DNA from: Ichthyophis bannanicus
Taxonomy: Eukaryota; Chordata; Amphibia; Gymnophiona; Ichthyophiidae
Assembly: GCA_033557465.1 (NCBI GenBank)
Contig: CM066040.1
Span: 329,362,297-329,426,296, forward strand
Direction: 5' to 3'
Length of the DNA: 64,000 bases
Part shown: piece after piece, positions 32,247 through 43,936 of the stretch
How the letters are laid out: every line of letters starts with the position of its first letter
Numbering within the stretch: the stretch's first letter is position 1
Notes under the pieces: generated by a model
The model's database searches: none
Told to the model about the DNA's origin: nothing
The model's input: the letters and a program-made list of their open reading frames with translations, nothing else
Made by a program: the position numbers and the translations under genes

Positions 32247-33596
32247 CTTCCTAAAGGTTGCAACCTACAGTTAACCTCTTCTTAACAGAAGTTTGTTCAC
32301 TGTTTTTTTCTTTAAAGCTCTACACATGGCTTCCTTTCTGCAGGATGTACTCAGCTGTCAGGATATTCTTGTCTATGGGTTACAGATTTCTCCTCTTCTT
32401 CCTTCCAAGAAGAGAAATTAACCACTATCCCATGATAGTTTCTGTCCCAACATGAACATTTTCTTCTTCAGCTGACTCACCATATGGTAACTCACCCTTC
32501 AACCCTCTCATCCCGGTTTTTCCTGAATGAGTGGTACCATACTGTACACCTTCTTTTCAGTGTAGAGTTTTTCTTTGACTAAATTCTCTGGACAGCTTAT
32601 CAGACAGGGACAGGACCATTTCCTCTCCCTTTGTCTGTTCTCTCTGTGTTTTCACAGGCAGATTCTCTCTGCTGTCTCCTTCAGTTGCTGTTCATGCAGG
32701 AGTTCCAGTGATTCATCTACTGGTGCTTTCCCACAAGTTTCCAGTCTGTCTAGCCTTAGTAGTGATTCCAAGATTGTCCCCATCTATCTTGGATAATCCT
32801 ACTCACTTCAGGCTTCTCACATTATCTTCTTTCTGGCCATCTCCATTTCCTTGGATGTGGCAACACAGCTGACCTACAGTCAGTTTTATCTCCTAATTCT
32901 CCTGCATAATGCTCTCTGCAATCTTCAGAGAAGCTTTCTACTATGGGCACTTGCTAGAGAGCATTGAACTTTGTCTCTGATGGCTATTCTGTATAGTAGA
33001 AAAGGCTTATCAGTCATTTTCCATGACTGTGAGGGTTCTCCACACCCTCTTGTCTCCTGTTATAATACAGGACACAAGCTTTTTCTGCGTGAATGTCCAA
33101 GGAGTTTCCCAATCCTGCAGGAATATGCTCTTTTTTCCTTACAGCTTGCCCTCCTGCTATCCTACTCCTCATGGACAGCACATATTCTACCAGTAACGCA
33201 TGATACCCCTGTGTCCCTCCAGTGGTCATCCTGGTATCTCCTTCTATGCGTTTTTCTGTCCTTTTACCATGTCAGAGTTCTACAGAACTCACGACTTGCT
33301 CTCTACAGACTGATATTATCCTCTGTTTTTTCACGCAACCATCCTGGTTATTTCACTGGATAGCATTCCTGCACCCTCTTAGCCCGGAGGAATAGATTCT
33401 CTATATATCTTTTCAAGTAGGTTTCACCTTCTTGTTATTAGATGGATGTTTCTCCTTCACATCTCTCATGTGAATGTTCTCATGGGGCTTAGTTGCAGAC
33501 ATGTATCTTCAGACTTACATATTCATGTATGTATATATCTCTATATATTCTATACCTACATATGTCTGTAAGCTATGTGTGCATAGGTTATGCCCC

Positions 33597-33608
33597 TATA
33601 TATCTATA
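33597..33608. repeat. L2 target-site duplication, left
   Basis: TATATATCTATA recurs at 37903-37914. The surrounding sequence is TA-rich, so a chance match is possible. Confidence 0.5.
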
Positions 33609-33790
33609 CCGTTGCTGTTTAAATCGCCGCCGGTCGGGCGAGTGATCTCTCCATCAGCACTCCGGCCCCTGCAAGCAGCTCTCCCGGATGGGGATAGAGC
33701 GGGCCGGAGCACCATCACCAGCACCCACGTGAGCGATCTGCCCTATCGGGGCAGCACCGTTGCTGTTTAAATCACCGCCGGTCAGGCGTG
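33608..33790 (+). promoter_or_regulatory. repeated motif in the L2 5' UTR
   Basis: ACCGTTGCTGTTTAAATC followed by CCGCCGGTC occurs at 33608 and again at 33756, 148 bp apart. Two promoter-like monomers in a GC-rich 5' UTR are suggested; function is inferred. Confidence 0.5.
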
Positions 33791-34180
33791 CCCGCGCCTG
33801 TCGGGCCCGCGCCTGAGGGCCTCGCCAGACGGCCCTTTGGCGTGGCCCTTAGGCGAGGCACCACAGGCACCTAGATATCTGGCCGCAAACCTACACAAGC
33901 CAGGCTAAAGGCAATCATCGGCTCAAGTCCTGCAATCAAATTCAACGAACCCGTCCCAAATCTCGCCATTCAGTGACCTTAAAGTGCCACTGCTCTCTCA
34001 CTGCCTCAAGTACTCCCCCAACTCCCCGAAGTAGGAAGAGTAAAAGAAGGAGAGAGACAAAGAAATCATCTGAAAAGATCCCGAATGAAAACGGATCCCA
34101 CAAACGTCTTCAAAGTAAAAAGCTACTAGAATCAGTATGTTATAATCCTCTGAGCTCACACGAGAAAGGTACTAATTGGC

Positions 34181-34288
34181 ATAGTCCTTTGTTAATGTGT
34201 AACTGTTTTATCTCTCAAGATACATTGTAACCTAATAGTCCTTTGTTAATGTGTAACTGTTTTATCTCTCAAGATACATTGTAACCTA
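34181..34288 (+). repeat. 54-bp tandem duplication in L2
   Basis: 34181-34234 repeats exactly at 34235-34288, upstream of the endonuclease frame. Confidence 0.9.
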
Positions 34289-34606
34289 ATAGAATCCAAT
34301 CCCATCACTGATATCTCATTGCTGCTAGTATCCTATCTTGTTAATGCATCATCCTAGTACTGCAGCATATCATTATGTATCTCCCTGACATGATTGGAAT
34401 ATATTTGATTTCATAGATATGTCATACTTACCCTGAGGCCGAGTCCTCTACAGACCTCCCTACTGCCCCATATTAATCGATAATTCTGCATAATATCTCC
34501 TCCTCCCCACTGTATTTCATTACTATACTGTGTTCCACTATTATACTGTGCCTCATTGATTCTAGTATTGTCACATTGTGCCTCACTGTTACTTGCTACT
34601 CGCAAA

Positions 34607-37600
34607 ATGGCCATCCATTTCGCCTCCCTCTTTAGCATTTACCTCCTCACTCACTGGCTTGGAGCCACCCAGGCCCTCTACACGTCCCTCAGCAATATCC
34701 CTATCCTGAATAGCCACGGAAAAAGATGGTCTGATCCCCCATACTCCCACCCAAGAAGTGACGCCCACACGCGCCGCTCCCACCTTATCCAGGTAGCACT
34801 CCAGTTATCTAAAACACCCATTCAGCGAAAACCTCTGAGCTGCCGACCACTGAAATGTGCCATCATTAACGCACGCTCTATTCGCAAAAAATGGCCTGTT
34901 GTACTAGACACAATCTCACTCTACAACCTAGAAATACTTATGATTACTGAAACCTGGTTATCATCGGAGGACAACGTTATCCTCAACCAACTCCTACCCC
35001 CAATTTCTCCATACACACAAGACATAGAGAAAACAAAAAAGGAGGTGGGGTGCTAATAATCACCAAAACAGACCTTGACTTCCATATATTAGACTCCTCC
35101 AGCACAACCACTCTAGACATCCTCTCTATTGCAAACCAGTATTGCTCTCTCAACCTGTTATACAGAACACCCTCAGCTTGTCCAGATGACCTCCCAACCA
35201 TTCTTGACCTTGCTGCCAATACCCTCAGTCCCAATAAACCTAATTGGATAATGGGTGATTTCAATCTCCCTTCATTACCCCAAAACCACGCAAATGCCTT
35301 CCTTGGTGCCATGGAAGAACTAGCACTCAAGCAAATCATCAATGAACCCACACATATAAAGGGGAATGTTCTTGACATGGTATTTGCTCCTCAGCCAATC
35401 ATCGAGCAAAACCATAATCTACAAACTTCAGTAACTGACGTACCGTGGTCAGACCACAAATTGATTATTATCCAGATACCTACCAACAATGAGCAGCTGC
35501 ACAGAAGCAAGAACCAGAACAGCACATCACGAGCATTTACAAGAAGCTTTCGCCCTTTTAACAGGGAACACATTATATCGGAGACACAATCCCTCCTCAA
35601 CAAAACTACGCCTGACCTTGAAGAACTGATCTCATCATGGAACTCCAACTTAAATGCCATCGCACAACGCCCAGACTCCAACACCACAGCAAGGATGAAG
35701 AGAAGCTCTGCCCCGTGGTTCTCTCCTGAGCTACGATCCTCTCTTACGCAACTACGTAAACTTGAGCGCCGATGGCGCCGATCGCTCTCTATCGAAGATC
35801 AGACCGCCTACCAATCTCACCTCTCAATTCATCGTGAAGCAATCACATCCAAAATGAAACAATATCACACCGACACCCTAAAGAGATCATTGAATAAACC
35901 ACGTGACCTCTTCAACTTGGTCAAATCCCTCTCGAAGGAACCATCCCCCGATCCTCACAGTGGGATCCACCCACAAGAATACGCTGACTACCTGCAATCC
36001 AAGATCATTCAAACCGAAAAGGAGTCAACAACACAGTTTCAGGAACCAATGGGCCTAACCACACTTGACAAGTTTTCTACACCTTCCACTAAATGCATAG
36101 AAGATACCATAGCATCCCTCAACACCTCCACAGCACAGACTGACCCATGTCCAGCCTTCTGGATCAAGGAATTACGTGATGTGTTTAGCCCTTTCATAGC
36201 AAACCTAATGAACCTCTCCTTCACAACAGGATATTTCCCCACAACACTCAAGCAGACATCCATTAGGCCACTATTAAAAAACCCCAAGCTTGACCCGCAA
36301 AAGGTCGATTCTTATAGGCCAATAGCCAGCATTCCCCTCCTAGCCAAGATAACCGAAAAGGAAGTACAACGGCAAATTCAAAATCACATAGACTCCGCGG
36401 CTCCCCTAGATCACTGCCAACATGGTTTTAGAGAATATCATGGAGTCGAGACCCTTCTTACTAGCCTATTCAACGTTATTATCACAGGCATAGACAACAT
36501 CCACCAAGGTTTTGTGCTCATCTTTTTAGACATCGCTGCTGCGTTTGATTCGGTGAGTCACGAAATTCTCCTTGGACGGCTGAAAGAGAAGGGCATCTGC
36601 AACACTGCGCTAGGATGGTGTGAATCCTATCTGGAAGAAAGATGGCAATACGTGAAGTCTGGATCAGAGGAATCAAAACACTTCCATCAAAAACAAGGTG
36701 TACCTCAAGGCTCCTCGTTGTCCTCCCTTCTGTTCAATATTTACATGCAGCCCATCTGCAACATCATAAGATCATTTAACGTGAGCTGTTTGGTATATGC
36801 AGATGACATTCTTTTATACATGCCGTTCTCCACAGCCCAAATGGACCTAGCTCCACTAATAGACTGTTTCAATGCTGTCTCAGCGTGGCTTCAATCACAG
36901 AATCTACGCATTCAACATAAAAAGACGGAGGTTCTCTTCATCTCCAGAGACCCCAACTTTACTCCTCCATCCCATGTCAGTGTCAAGGAAGCTGACCTAC
37001 TAACCAAAGAAACAATAAGGTACCTTGGAGTTACGTTGGACCAACGTCTAGATATGAAACACCACATAAGCAACATTGTCAAAGCTGTATATTTTAAAAT
37101 CCGCACACTCAGACATCTGCGCTCCCTGCTGGACCAAGATGACTTCCGGACCATATACCAAGCGCTAATTCTGCCTCACTTCGACTTTGCAAACGCCATC
37201 TTTCAAGGGCTCCCTCAATCCACATTGGCCCCATTACAGCTGGCCATGAATGCTGCAGCAAGGGTCCTACATGGAGCCGCCTGAAGTGACCACGTGACTC
37301 CCATTCTCAAACAACTTCACTGGTTACCTATCCATGGGAGGATCATTTTTAAAACCCTACTCCTTGCTTTCAAGGCGATCAAGGGTATTTCCTCCGCCTC
37401 ACTCACAGACCTTGTTCACATAGTGCCCCCCAACAGAGCTAGAAGAGCAATAGCCATAAACCTACTAGTAACACCTAAGGCATCGTCGAAGTGCAACATA
37501 TCAACCACAAACAGGGCGTTCAGTTTCTATGTACCTAAATGCTGGAATGCCCTACCCCCTGACATTAGGGCTATCACCGACCTAGTGCAGTTCAGGAAGG

Positions 37601-37653
37601 CACTCAAATTCCATCTTTTCCTCCAATGCTACCCAACCACCAATGCCACCTAG
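34607..37653 (+). pseudogene. L2 endonuclease/reverse transcriptase
   Basis: About 1,015 codons. Endonuclease: INARSIRKK, LEILMITETWL, GGGVLIITK, then MGDFNLP and WSDHKLIII. RT: YRPIASIPLLAK, CQHGFREYHGVETLL, FLDIAAAFDSV, GVPQGSSLSSLLFN and the catalytic VYADDILLY (near 36800), followed by YLGVTLDQ and LPHFDFAN. The C-terminal block HVTPILKQLHWLPIHGRI and AFSFYVPKCWNALP is diagnostic of L2. Only two lesions are seen. One is a frameshift at the A-rich run near 35035, just before GGGVLII; the other is one TGA at 37282-37284. I chose the Met at 34607 as the start because it lies just upstream of the endonuclease. Confidence 0.92.
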
Positions 37654-37902
37654 ACATCCCCTCTGAAGAATTGCCACAGTTAGGAAATAACCCTTACTCC
37701 TATTATGATATCATTACTTATTGCCATATAATTATTTCATGTATGCATATAGTTGTATATAGTTGACCCCTGTTCGATGTAAAACCTAACAGCTTGTTGT
37801 TATGGTCGTTGTGTTATAATGTAAACCGCGCTGATGCCGAATAGTGTGGTATATAAAAAATTGTAATAAATAATAAATAAATAAATAAAATCTATATTTA
37901 TA

Positions 37903-37914
37903 TATATATCTATA
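37903..37914. repeat. L2 target-site duplication, right
   Basis: Matches 33597-33608 after the AATAAATA tail. Confidence 0.5.
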
Positions 37915-38767
37915 TCCCTCTATATATGTATCTGTTGAGATGCTTTTTATAGGTAGATATGTATTACATACCATCTCCCTATCTGTCTCTGCTATAAAGG
38001 TTTACCTTCTTAGAAGTTCCAGACAGTGGGCTGGCATATCTTCATACTGTCCCTCGGTATGTGGGGGCTGTTATGCACACAACCACTACTGTGGTACTAA
38101 CAGCTCCACTTTACTCTAGGTCTCGCTATCCCTGAAACATCATGCTTCAATATCTTTCCTATCTCTCACCAGCTAGGAAAGACAGTGTAGATCTTCAGTA
38201 GTTCTGAGGTTTCAGCCCTTCACATATCTGTCCTCCTTGGGAATGCGGGCTTTTTTCCATACCCCTTCTTCCCTCCAGGACTAAGCTACTTGTCCAAATC
38301 GGTCAGTCTTCCTCAATATTAATGACTCTGTACCTAAAAGAGTTTTCAGCTTTTTTCCATAAAGCTCTCCACTGAAGACCTGCCGTTCTTATACTACCCC
38401 AGTTTACACCTGGGTCACCTGCCAATTCCAGATTTGGACCTTCACCCTCACTGCTGTGAGGTCACCTTGAGGATCCTCTACTGAATCTCCAGTAGACTCC
38501 ATCACGCTATCTACTTCCTACAATCCAGTAGGTAAGATCCATTTTATGATTGTTCATTAATTAATTGTTAATGGTACTTATCATACATACCAAGGACTCC
38601 TCTCCTGTAGTCCTTAGCTTTGCTGTTTTTTCTTACAGCTCCTCTCCTTTCAACTCCTACCCACCATCCCTCAGAGGATGCCGGAGATCCATGTGTGGGC
38701 ACTGCAGTCCTGATCCAGGAACACGCATTTTATGGGATCTCCCCCTGGTATCTATAGCTAGGGAGTC

Positions 38768-38865
38768 CCCATATGTGAAGACTCATTCCTGCTTGTTCCT
38801 GGAGAAAGCACAGTTACTTACCTGTAACAGGTGATCTCTGGGAACAGCAGGAATAAGTCTTCACA
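38768..38865. repeat. DIRS internal complementary region (copy B)
   Basis: 38768-38805 is the reverse complement of the left terminus at 29745. 38812-38865 is the reverse complement of the right terminus (39070-39123). Confidence 0.85.
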
Positions 38866-39123
38866 ACCCACCCACCTCCCCTAGGAGTTGTATCTATCTA
38901 TCTCCTTTCCTCTTTCTCTCCTTTGTCTCAGCTATGAAACTCAACTGAGGAGAGGCAGTGGAAAAGGCGGGAAGGCAGTGCGCAGGTGCGAGGGATGCTC
39001 CCAAAAGCTTTCTGATTGGATGCTGGGGAGCATTCCCGTGCAGGCTCCGTCGGTACCGACGTACCCATATGTGAAGACTTATTCCTGCTGTTCCCAGAGA
39101 TCATCTGTTACAGGTAAGTAACT

Positions 39124-41010
39124 GTGCTCTCCGTGTAGGACACCCCTGTATGTTGAGAAATTAGTTAGTTACATTTATTTTGATTTTATCCTGTTGCTGT
39201 AAAGGGATCCACTGTGTCTGTTCCATGCCATTTTGAATTCTGTCACTGTATTTGCCCCCACCACTTCCATCGGGAGGGCATTCCATGCATCCACCACCCT
39301 TTCAGTGAAGTAGTATTTCCTGACATTGCCTTTCAATTTACTCCCTTGCAGCTTCATGTTATGCCCTCTAGTTTTACAGCTTCCCCATCTTTGAAAGAGG
39401 TTTGTTTGTTCATTATTTCTCTTTAACTATTTAAAGGTCTGAATCATATCTCCCCTGTCCCTCCTCTCCTCCAGAGTATGCATATTTAGGTCTTCAAGTC
39501 TGTTCTCATAAGGCTTCTGACGCAGGCTCCAAATCATTTTGGTCGCCTTCCTCTGAACAGTTTCCAGTCTTTTTATATCCTTTGCAAGATATGGTCTCCA
39601 AAACTGAACACAGTATTCCAAGTGAGTCCTCACCAGTGACTTATACAGTGGCATTGGTACCTCTTTCTTTCTGCTGGTAATTCCTCTTCATATGCAAGTC
39701 AACATCCTCCTGGCCTTTGTCATCGCCTTGTCGCACTGTTTTGCCACCTTGAGATCCGCAGAAATAATCACAACAAGGTCCTTCTCCTGATCCGGGCACA
39801 CCAATCTCTCTCCCCCTATCGTGTACATTTCCCTTGGATTTCTGCTTACGTAGTGCATGACACTGCACTTCTTCGCATTATATCTTAACTGTCAAGCATT
39901 AGACCATTCTTCCAGCTTTTGTAGATCTTTCCTGATGTTATCCACTCCCTCAGGGGAGTCCACTCTGTTGCAAATTTTCATGTCATCTGCAAAAAGACAG
40001 ACTTTTCCATGCAGTCCTTCAGCAATATCACTCACAAATACATTGAAAAGTGCCGGGCCCAGGACCAAACCCTGGGGCACCCCGCTAATCACCCTCCTTT
40101 CATCCGAGTGAGCTCCATTTACCATCACATTCTGTCTGTCAGTCAACCAATTTCTGATCCAGTTCTCCACCTTGGGACCCATCCCCAAACTACTGAGTTT
40201 ATTGATAAGCCTCCTATGAGGAACAGTATCAAAGGCTTTGCTGAAATCCAGGTAGATGACATCCATTGCATGCCCCGATCTAGTTCTCTGGTCACCCAGT
40301 CAAAGAACTCAGTCAGATTTGTTTGGCAAGATCGTCCTTTGGTAACACCATGTTGCCTCGGATCATGCAACCTGTTGGTTTTGAGAAAGTCCACTATTCG
40401 CTCTGTCAGAAGCGCTTCCATTACTTTTCCCACCACCGAGGTAAGGCTCACGGGCCTGTAGTTTGTCACTTCTTCCCTGTCACCACTTTTGTGAAGAGGT
40501 ACCACATTTGCCCTTCTGCAGTCCTGAGGAACTACTCCTGTTTCCAAGGATCTGTTGACAACATCCTTTAACGGCCCTTCAGGAACCTCTCTGAGCTCTT
40601 TCAGTATCTTGGGATGTATCCCATCCGGTCCCATGGCCTTGTTCACTTTCATTTTTGCAAGTTGTTCTAACACATCATCTTCATCTACTTCATTCCCATT
40701 TTTATATTTGGGAGTCACAGGAGGTCCTTCTCCAGGATTTTCTTTAGTAAAAACAGAGCAGAAGTATTTGTTTAGCAATTTTGCTTTTTCAGTGTCACTT
40801 TCCACAAATCGGTTCCCAGCACTTCTGAGTCCTGCAATTCCATCTCTAATTTTCCTCCTCTCCTGAATATACCTGAAGAACGTTTTGTCGCCACATTTCA
40901 CATCTTTAGCCATCTTTTCCTTTGCCTTTGATTTTGCTTTCCTTATTTTTCTTTTTGTCTCTTTTAGTTTGCTCCTGTATTTCCTTACTGTGTTCCTCTG
41001 TTTGCAAGCT
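39124..41010 (-). mobile_element. antisense CR1, main part
   Basis: It continues the CR1 that began at 29595: the 3' UTR piece, the C-terminal domain and the RT. It is truncated at about 41010, where a poly(T) run starts an L1 fragment. Confidence 0.88.
39175..40913 (-). pseudogene. CR1 reverse transcriptase (duplication unit 1)
   Basis: KLLNKYFCSVF, GPDGIHPKILKEL, YRPVSLTSVVGK, DPRQHGVTKGRSCQTNL, DFSKAFDTVPH, GVPQGLVLGPALFN and the catalytic FADDM, then [11 protein letters not shown] and YYFTERVVDAWNAL. A 1-nt deletion near 40277 breaks the frame relative to unit 2, which still reads through at 43238. The endonuclease is absent. Confidence 0.88.
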
Positions 41011-41853
41011 TTTTTTTTTTTCCCATTTAATTTTTTATTGATTTCGTTCCATATACAATACAGACTTGTTCGTGACCCAGCTGTTTACATTTTGTTCAAC
41101 AATCTACCGTGGTGTTGTTCCCTAATAGTTATTACAACTTTGCATCCTATCTACTCTTAAAACTCCCCCCGCCCCTCATCACCCTATTTCCCCCTTTCCT
41201 TTATTCATGCCCATTATCTTACAACAATTCAGTCATATTTATCACTCATATATGGCAATTCTGTTGTGCTCCAAATAGTTTTTCCCCCCCCCTTTCTTTT
41301 TTAAATATTTTCATTGTGCATAACATTACCAAATACAACATGCTGTACACCCTACTTTACACTATCCCCCCCTCTCTACCCTACCCCCCTTCCCCTCCCC
41401 ACCCCCCCTTCCCTAAATCCCCTTATATTTCTCCCAGTGTCATCCTTTCACTCCACTCGCACACAGTACTGGTGCCATACCTCCACTCTTATTGTCCCCC
41501 TTCTTCCTGCCCCCTTCCCCCCCACCTTCCAAGCCTCCAACCACCTCCAAACCCCCTGCCATTGTATCACACTCCTCCTGCCTTTTCCACGTCGCAGCTC
41601 TGTCAATTTATGCATCAAACTCGCCTCTGCCACCCTCTGGACAAATCCTACCAACTGTCCGTCCCCCCAAATGCTGGACTATCTCACACCTAGCTGCCGC
41701 TATGCAGTGATGTAGTACCCCCGCTATGCAGTGATGTAGTACCCCCGCTTCCTGTTTAGAGATAGCCTCATCAAGTTGATGCAGCAAATATGTCTCTGGT
41801 CTCCGTTGCAAGCTATGCCCAGTCATACTGTGGATCACCTCAATGATCTGTAC
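41011..41853 (-). mobile_element. probable L1 3' end, antisense (unit 1)
   Basis: A poly(T) run at 41011-41022 is followed by ATTTTTTATTGATTTCGTTCC and several C-runs (about 41285-41405), i.e. G-runs on the element strand, as in the 3' UTR of the L1 at 0.2 kb. No intact ORF2 domain is left. Confidence 0.55.
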
Positions 41854-42440
41854 TGTCACAAGCACAACGCCCGAAGTCACTTGCTCTAGTGGTCGAGGGG
41901 CGTGGTGGTTGAGGGTTCCTTCTTCTATCAGCTCTTAGCAGCCTATTTCTTCGTGTTGGCTTCTGGGAAGTGTAGTACTGCTAAAATATGTTGGTGCTTT
42001 AAGTAAAAGGTATGTAGTTGAGGTAACCGAGGGTAAGGCTTGTAACAGAAAGTTTATTTCCATAACACAAAACACAGCAGGTTCAAGGTATCATTTACAG
42101 GATTATAACTAGGATTTGCTTAAGGTACAGCAAATAATGGCAAACAAACCAAAAGAACTCAGAAATGGCTTTTTAAAGTCCTCTTACTTGCAGAAGCAAT
42201 TGCCTTTAGAAACTAGGCTGCCACTTTTTGTTTTAGTCCTTGTTAATCAGAGCATAAAGAAAAATTCAAGCTTAATTCTTCTACAACAGTTTGGTTTCTG
42301 CCAGCCTCAAAAACCTCTCTAGGCTGCATTTCTACATGAAACCAAACTTAGAACAAAACAAACATTCCAAGCTGTTATCAAAGCTCTTAGCAGGCTTTTC
42401 ATATAGGAGAGGAGCAAGCAAAAACTCTTATAGCAGCTAA
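41854..42440 (-). mobile_element. LTR family E, copy 3, partial (unit 1)
   Basis: It starts TGTCACAAGC, like the TGTCAC start of copy 2. It carries the TCTGGGAAGTGTAGT motif and an AATAAA signal on the minus strand, and is cut off at the duplication junction. Confidence 0.5.
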
Positions 42441-42601
42441 GCATATTTAGGTCTTCAAGTCTGTTCTCATAAGGCTTCTGACGCAGGCTCCAAATCATTT
42501 TGGTCGCCTTCCTCTGAACAGTTTCCAGTCTTTTTATATCCTTTGCAAGATATGGTCTCCAAAACTGAACACAGTATTCCAAGTGAGTCCTCACCAGTGA
42601 C

Positions 42602-43828
42602 TTATACAGTGGCATTGGTACCTCTTTCTTTCTGCTGGTAATTCCTCTTCATATGCAAGTCAACATCCTCCTGGCCTTTGTCATCGCCTTGTCGCACTGT
42701 TTTGCCACCTTGAGATCCGCAGAAATAATCACAACAAGGTCCTTCTCCTGGTCCGGGCACACCAATCTCTCTCCCCCTATCGTGTACATTTCCCTTGGAT
42801 TTCTGCTTACGTAGTGCATGACACTGCACTTCTTCGCATTATATCTTAACTGTTAAGCATTAGACCATTCTTCCAGCTTTTGTAGATCTTTCCTGATGTT
42901 ATCCACTCCCTCAGGGGAGTCCACTCTGTTGCAAATTTTCATGTCATCTGCAAAAAGACAGACTTTTCCATGCAGTCCTTCAGCAATATCACTCACAAAT
43001 ACATTGAAAAGTGCCGGGCCCAGGACCAAACCCTGGGGCACCCCGCTAATCACCCTCCTTTCATCCGAGTGAGCTCCATTTACCATCACATTCTGTCGTC
43101 TGTCAGTCAACCAATTTCTGATCCAGTTCTCCACCTTGGGACCCATCCCCAAACTACTGAGTTTATTGATAAGCCTCCTATGAGGAACAGTATCAAAGGC
43201 TTTGCTGAAATCCAGGTAGATGACATCCATCGCATGCCCCTGATCTAGTTCTCTGGTCACCCAGTCAAAGAACTCAGTCAGATTTGTTTGGCAAGATCGT
43301 CCTTTGGTAACACCATGTTGCCTCGGATCATGCAACCTGTTGGTTTTGAGAAAGTCCACTATTCGCTCTGTCAGAAGCGCTTCCATTACTTTTCCCACCA
43401 CTTTTGTGAAGAGGTACCACATTTGCCCTTCTGCAGTCCTGAGGAACTACTCCTGTTTCCAAGGATCTGTTGACAACATCCTTTAACGGCCCTTCAGGAA
43501 CCTCTCTGAGCTCTTTCAGTATCTTGGGATGTATCCCATCCAGTCCCATGGCCTTGTTCACTTTCATTTTTGCAAGTTGTTCTAACACATCATCTTCATC
43601 TACTTCATTCCAATTTTTATATTTGGGAGTCACAGGAGGTCCTTCTCCAGGATTTTCTTTAGTAAAAACAGAGCAGAAGTATTTGTTTAGCAATTTTGCT
43701 TTTTCAGTGTCACTTTCCACAAATCGGTTCCCAGCACTTCTGAGTCCTGCAATTCCATCTCTAATTTTCCTCCTCTCCTGAATATACCTGAAGAACGTTT
43801 TGTCGCCACATTTCACATCTTTAGCCAT
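42602..43828 (-). pseudogene. CR1 reverse transcriptase (duplication unit 2)
   Basis: Same protein as in unit 1. DQGHAMDVIYLDFSKAFDTV stays in frame here. The 50-bp deletion removes the YRPVSLTS block and fuses HKSGG to KSNGSA in another frame. The catalytic FADDM is retained. Confidence 0.85.
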
Positions 43829-43936
43829 CTTTTCCTTTGCCTTTGATTTTGCTTTCCTTATTTTTCTTTTTGTCTCTTTTAGTCTCTTTTAGTTTGCTCC
43901 TGTATTTCCTTACTGTGTTCCTCTGTTTGCAAGCTT

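Larger units (their letters stand above)
33609..37902 (+). mobile_element. near full-length L2-clade LINE
   Basis: GC-rich 5' UTR, endonuclease, RT, C-terminal domain, 3' UTR with GTAAACCGCGCTGATGCCGAA, and an (AATAAATA)n tail. It sits in the TA-rich segment of DIRS copy B with a probable 12-bp target duplication. Confidence 0.88.
29744..39123 (+). mobile_element. DIRS-type retrotransposon, gag-only (copy B), interrupted by L2
   Basis: The left terminus (29744-29905) is the inverse of the right one (about 38940-39123), and the internal complementary region is at 38768-38865. Without the L2 the element is about 5.1 kb. After gag, 32250-33596 and 37915-38760 contain no RT, RNase H or recombinase motif. 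37 of the first 38 terminal bases agree with copy A by eye, so A and B are one family. Confidence 0.88.
39480..42440. repeat. segmental tandem duplication, unit 1 (2,961 bp)
   Basis: It starts GCATATTTAGGTCTTC and ends TAGCAGCTAA. The same sequence restarts at 42441 with no gap. It contains the CR1 RT, an L1 3' end and part of LTR family E. Confidence 0.95.

Noticed and set aside
41109..41715. Pro/Ser-rich plus-strand ORFs, duplicated at 44 kb
   Set aside because: They are C-rich low-complexity sequence opposite the L1 3' UTR. Their repetition is due to the tandem duplication.
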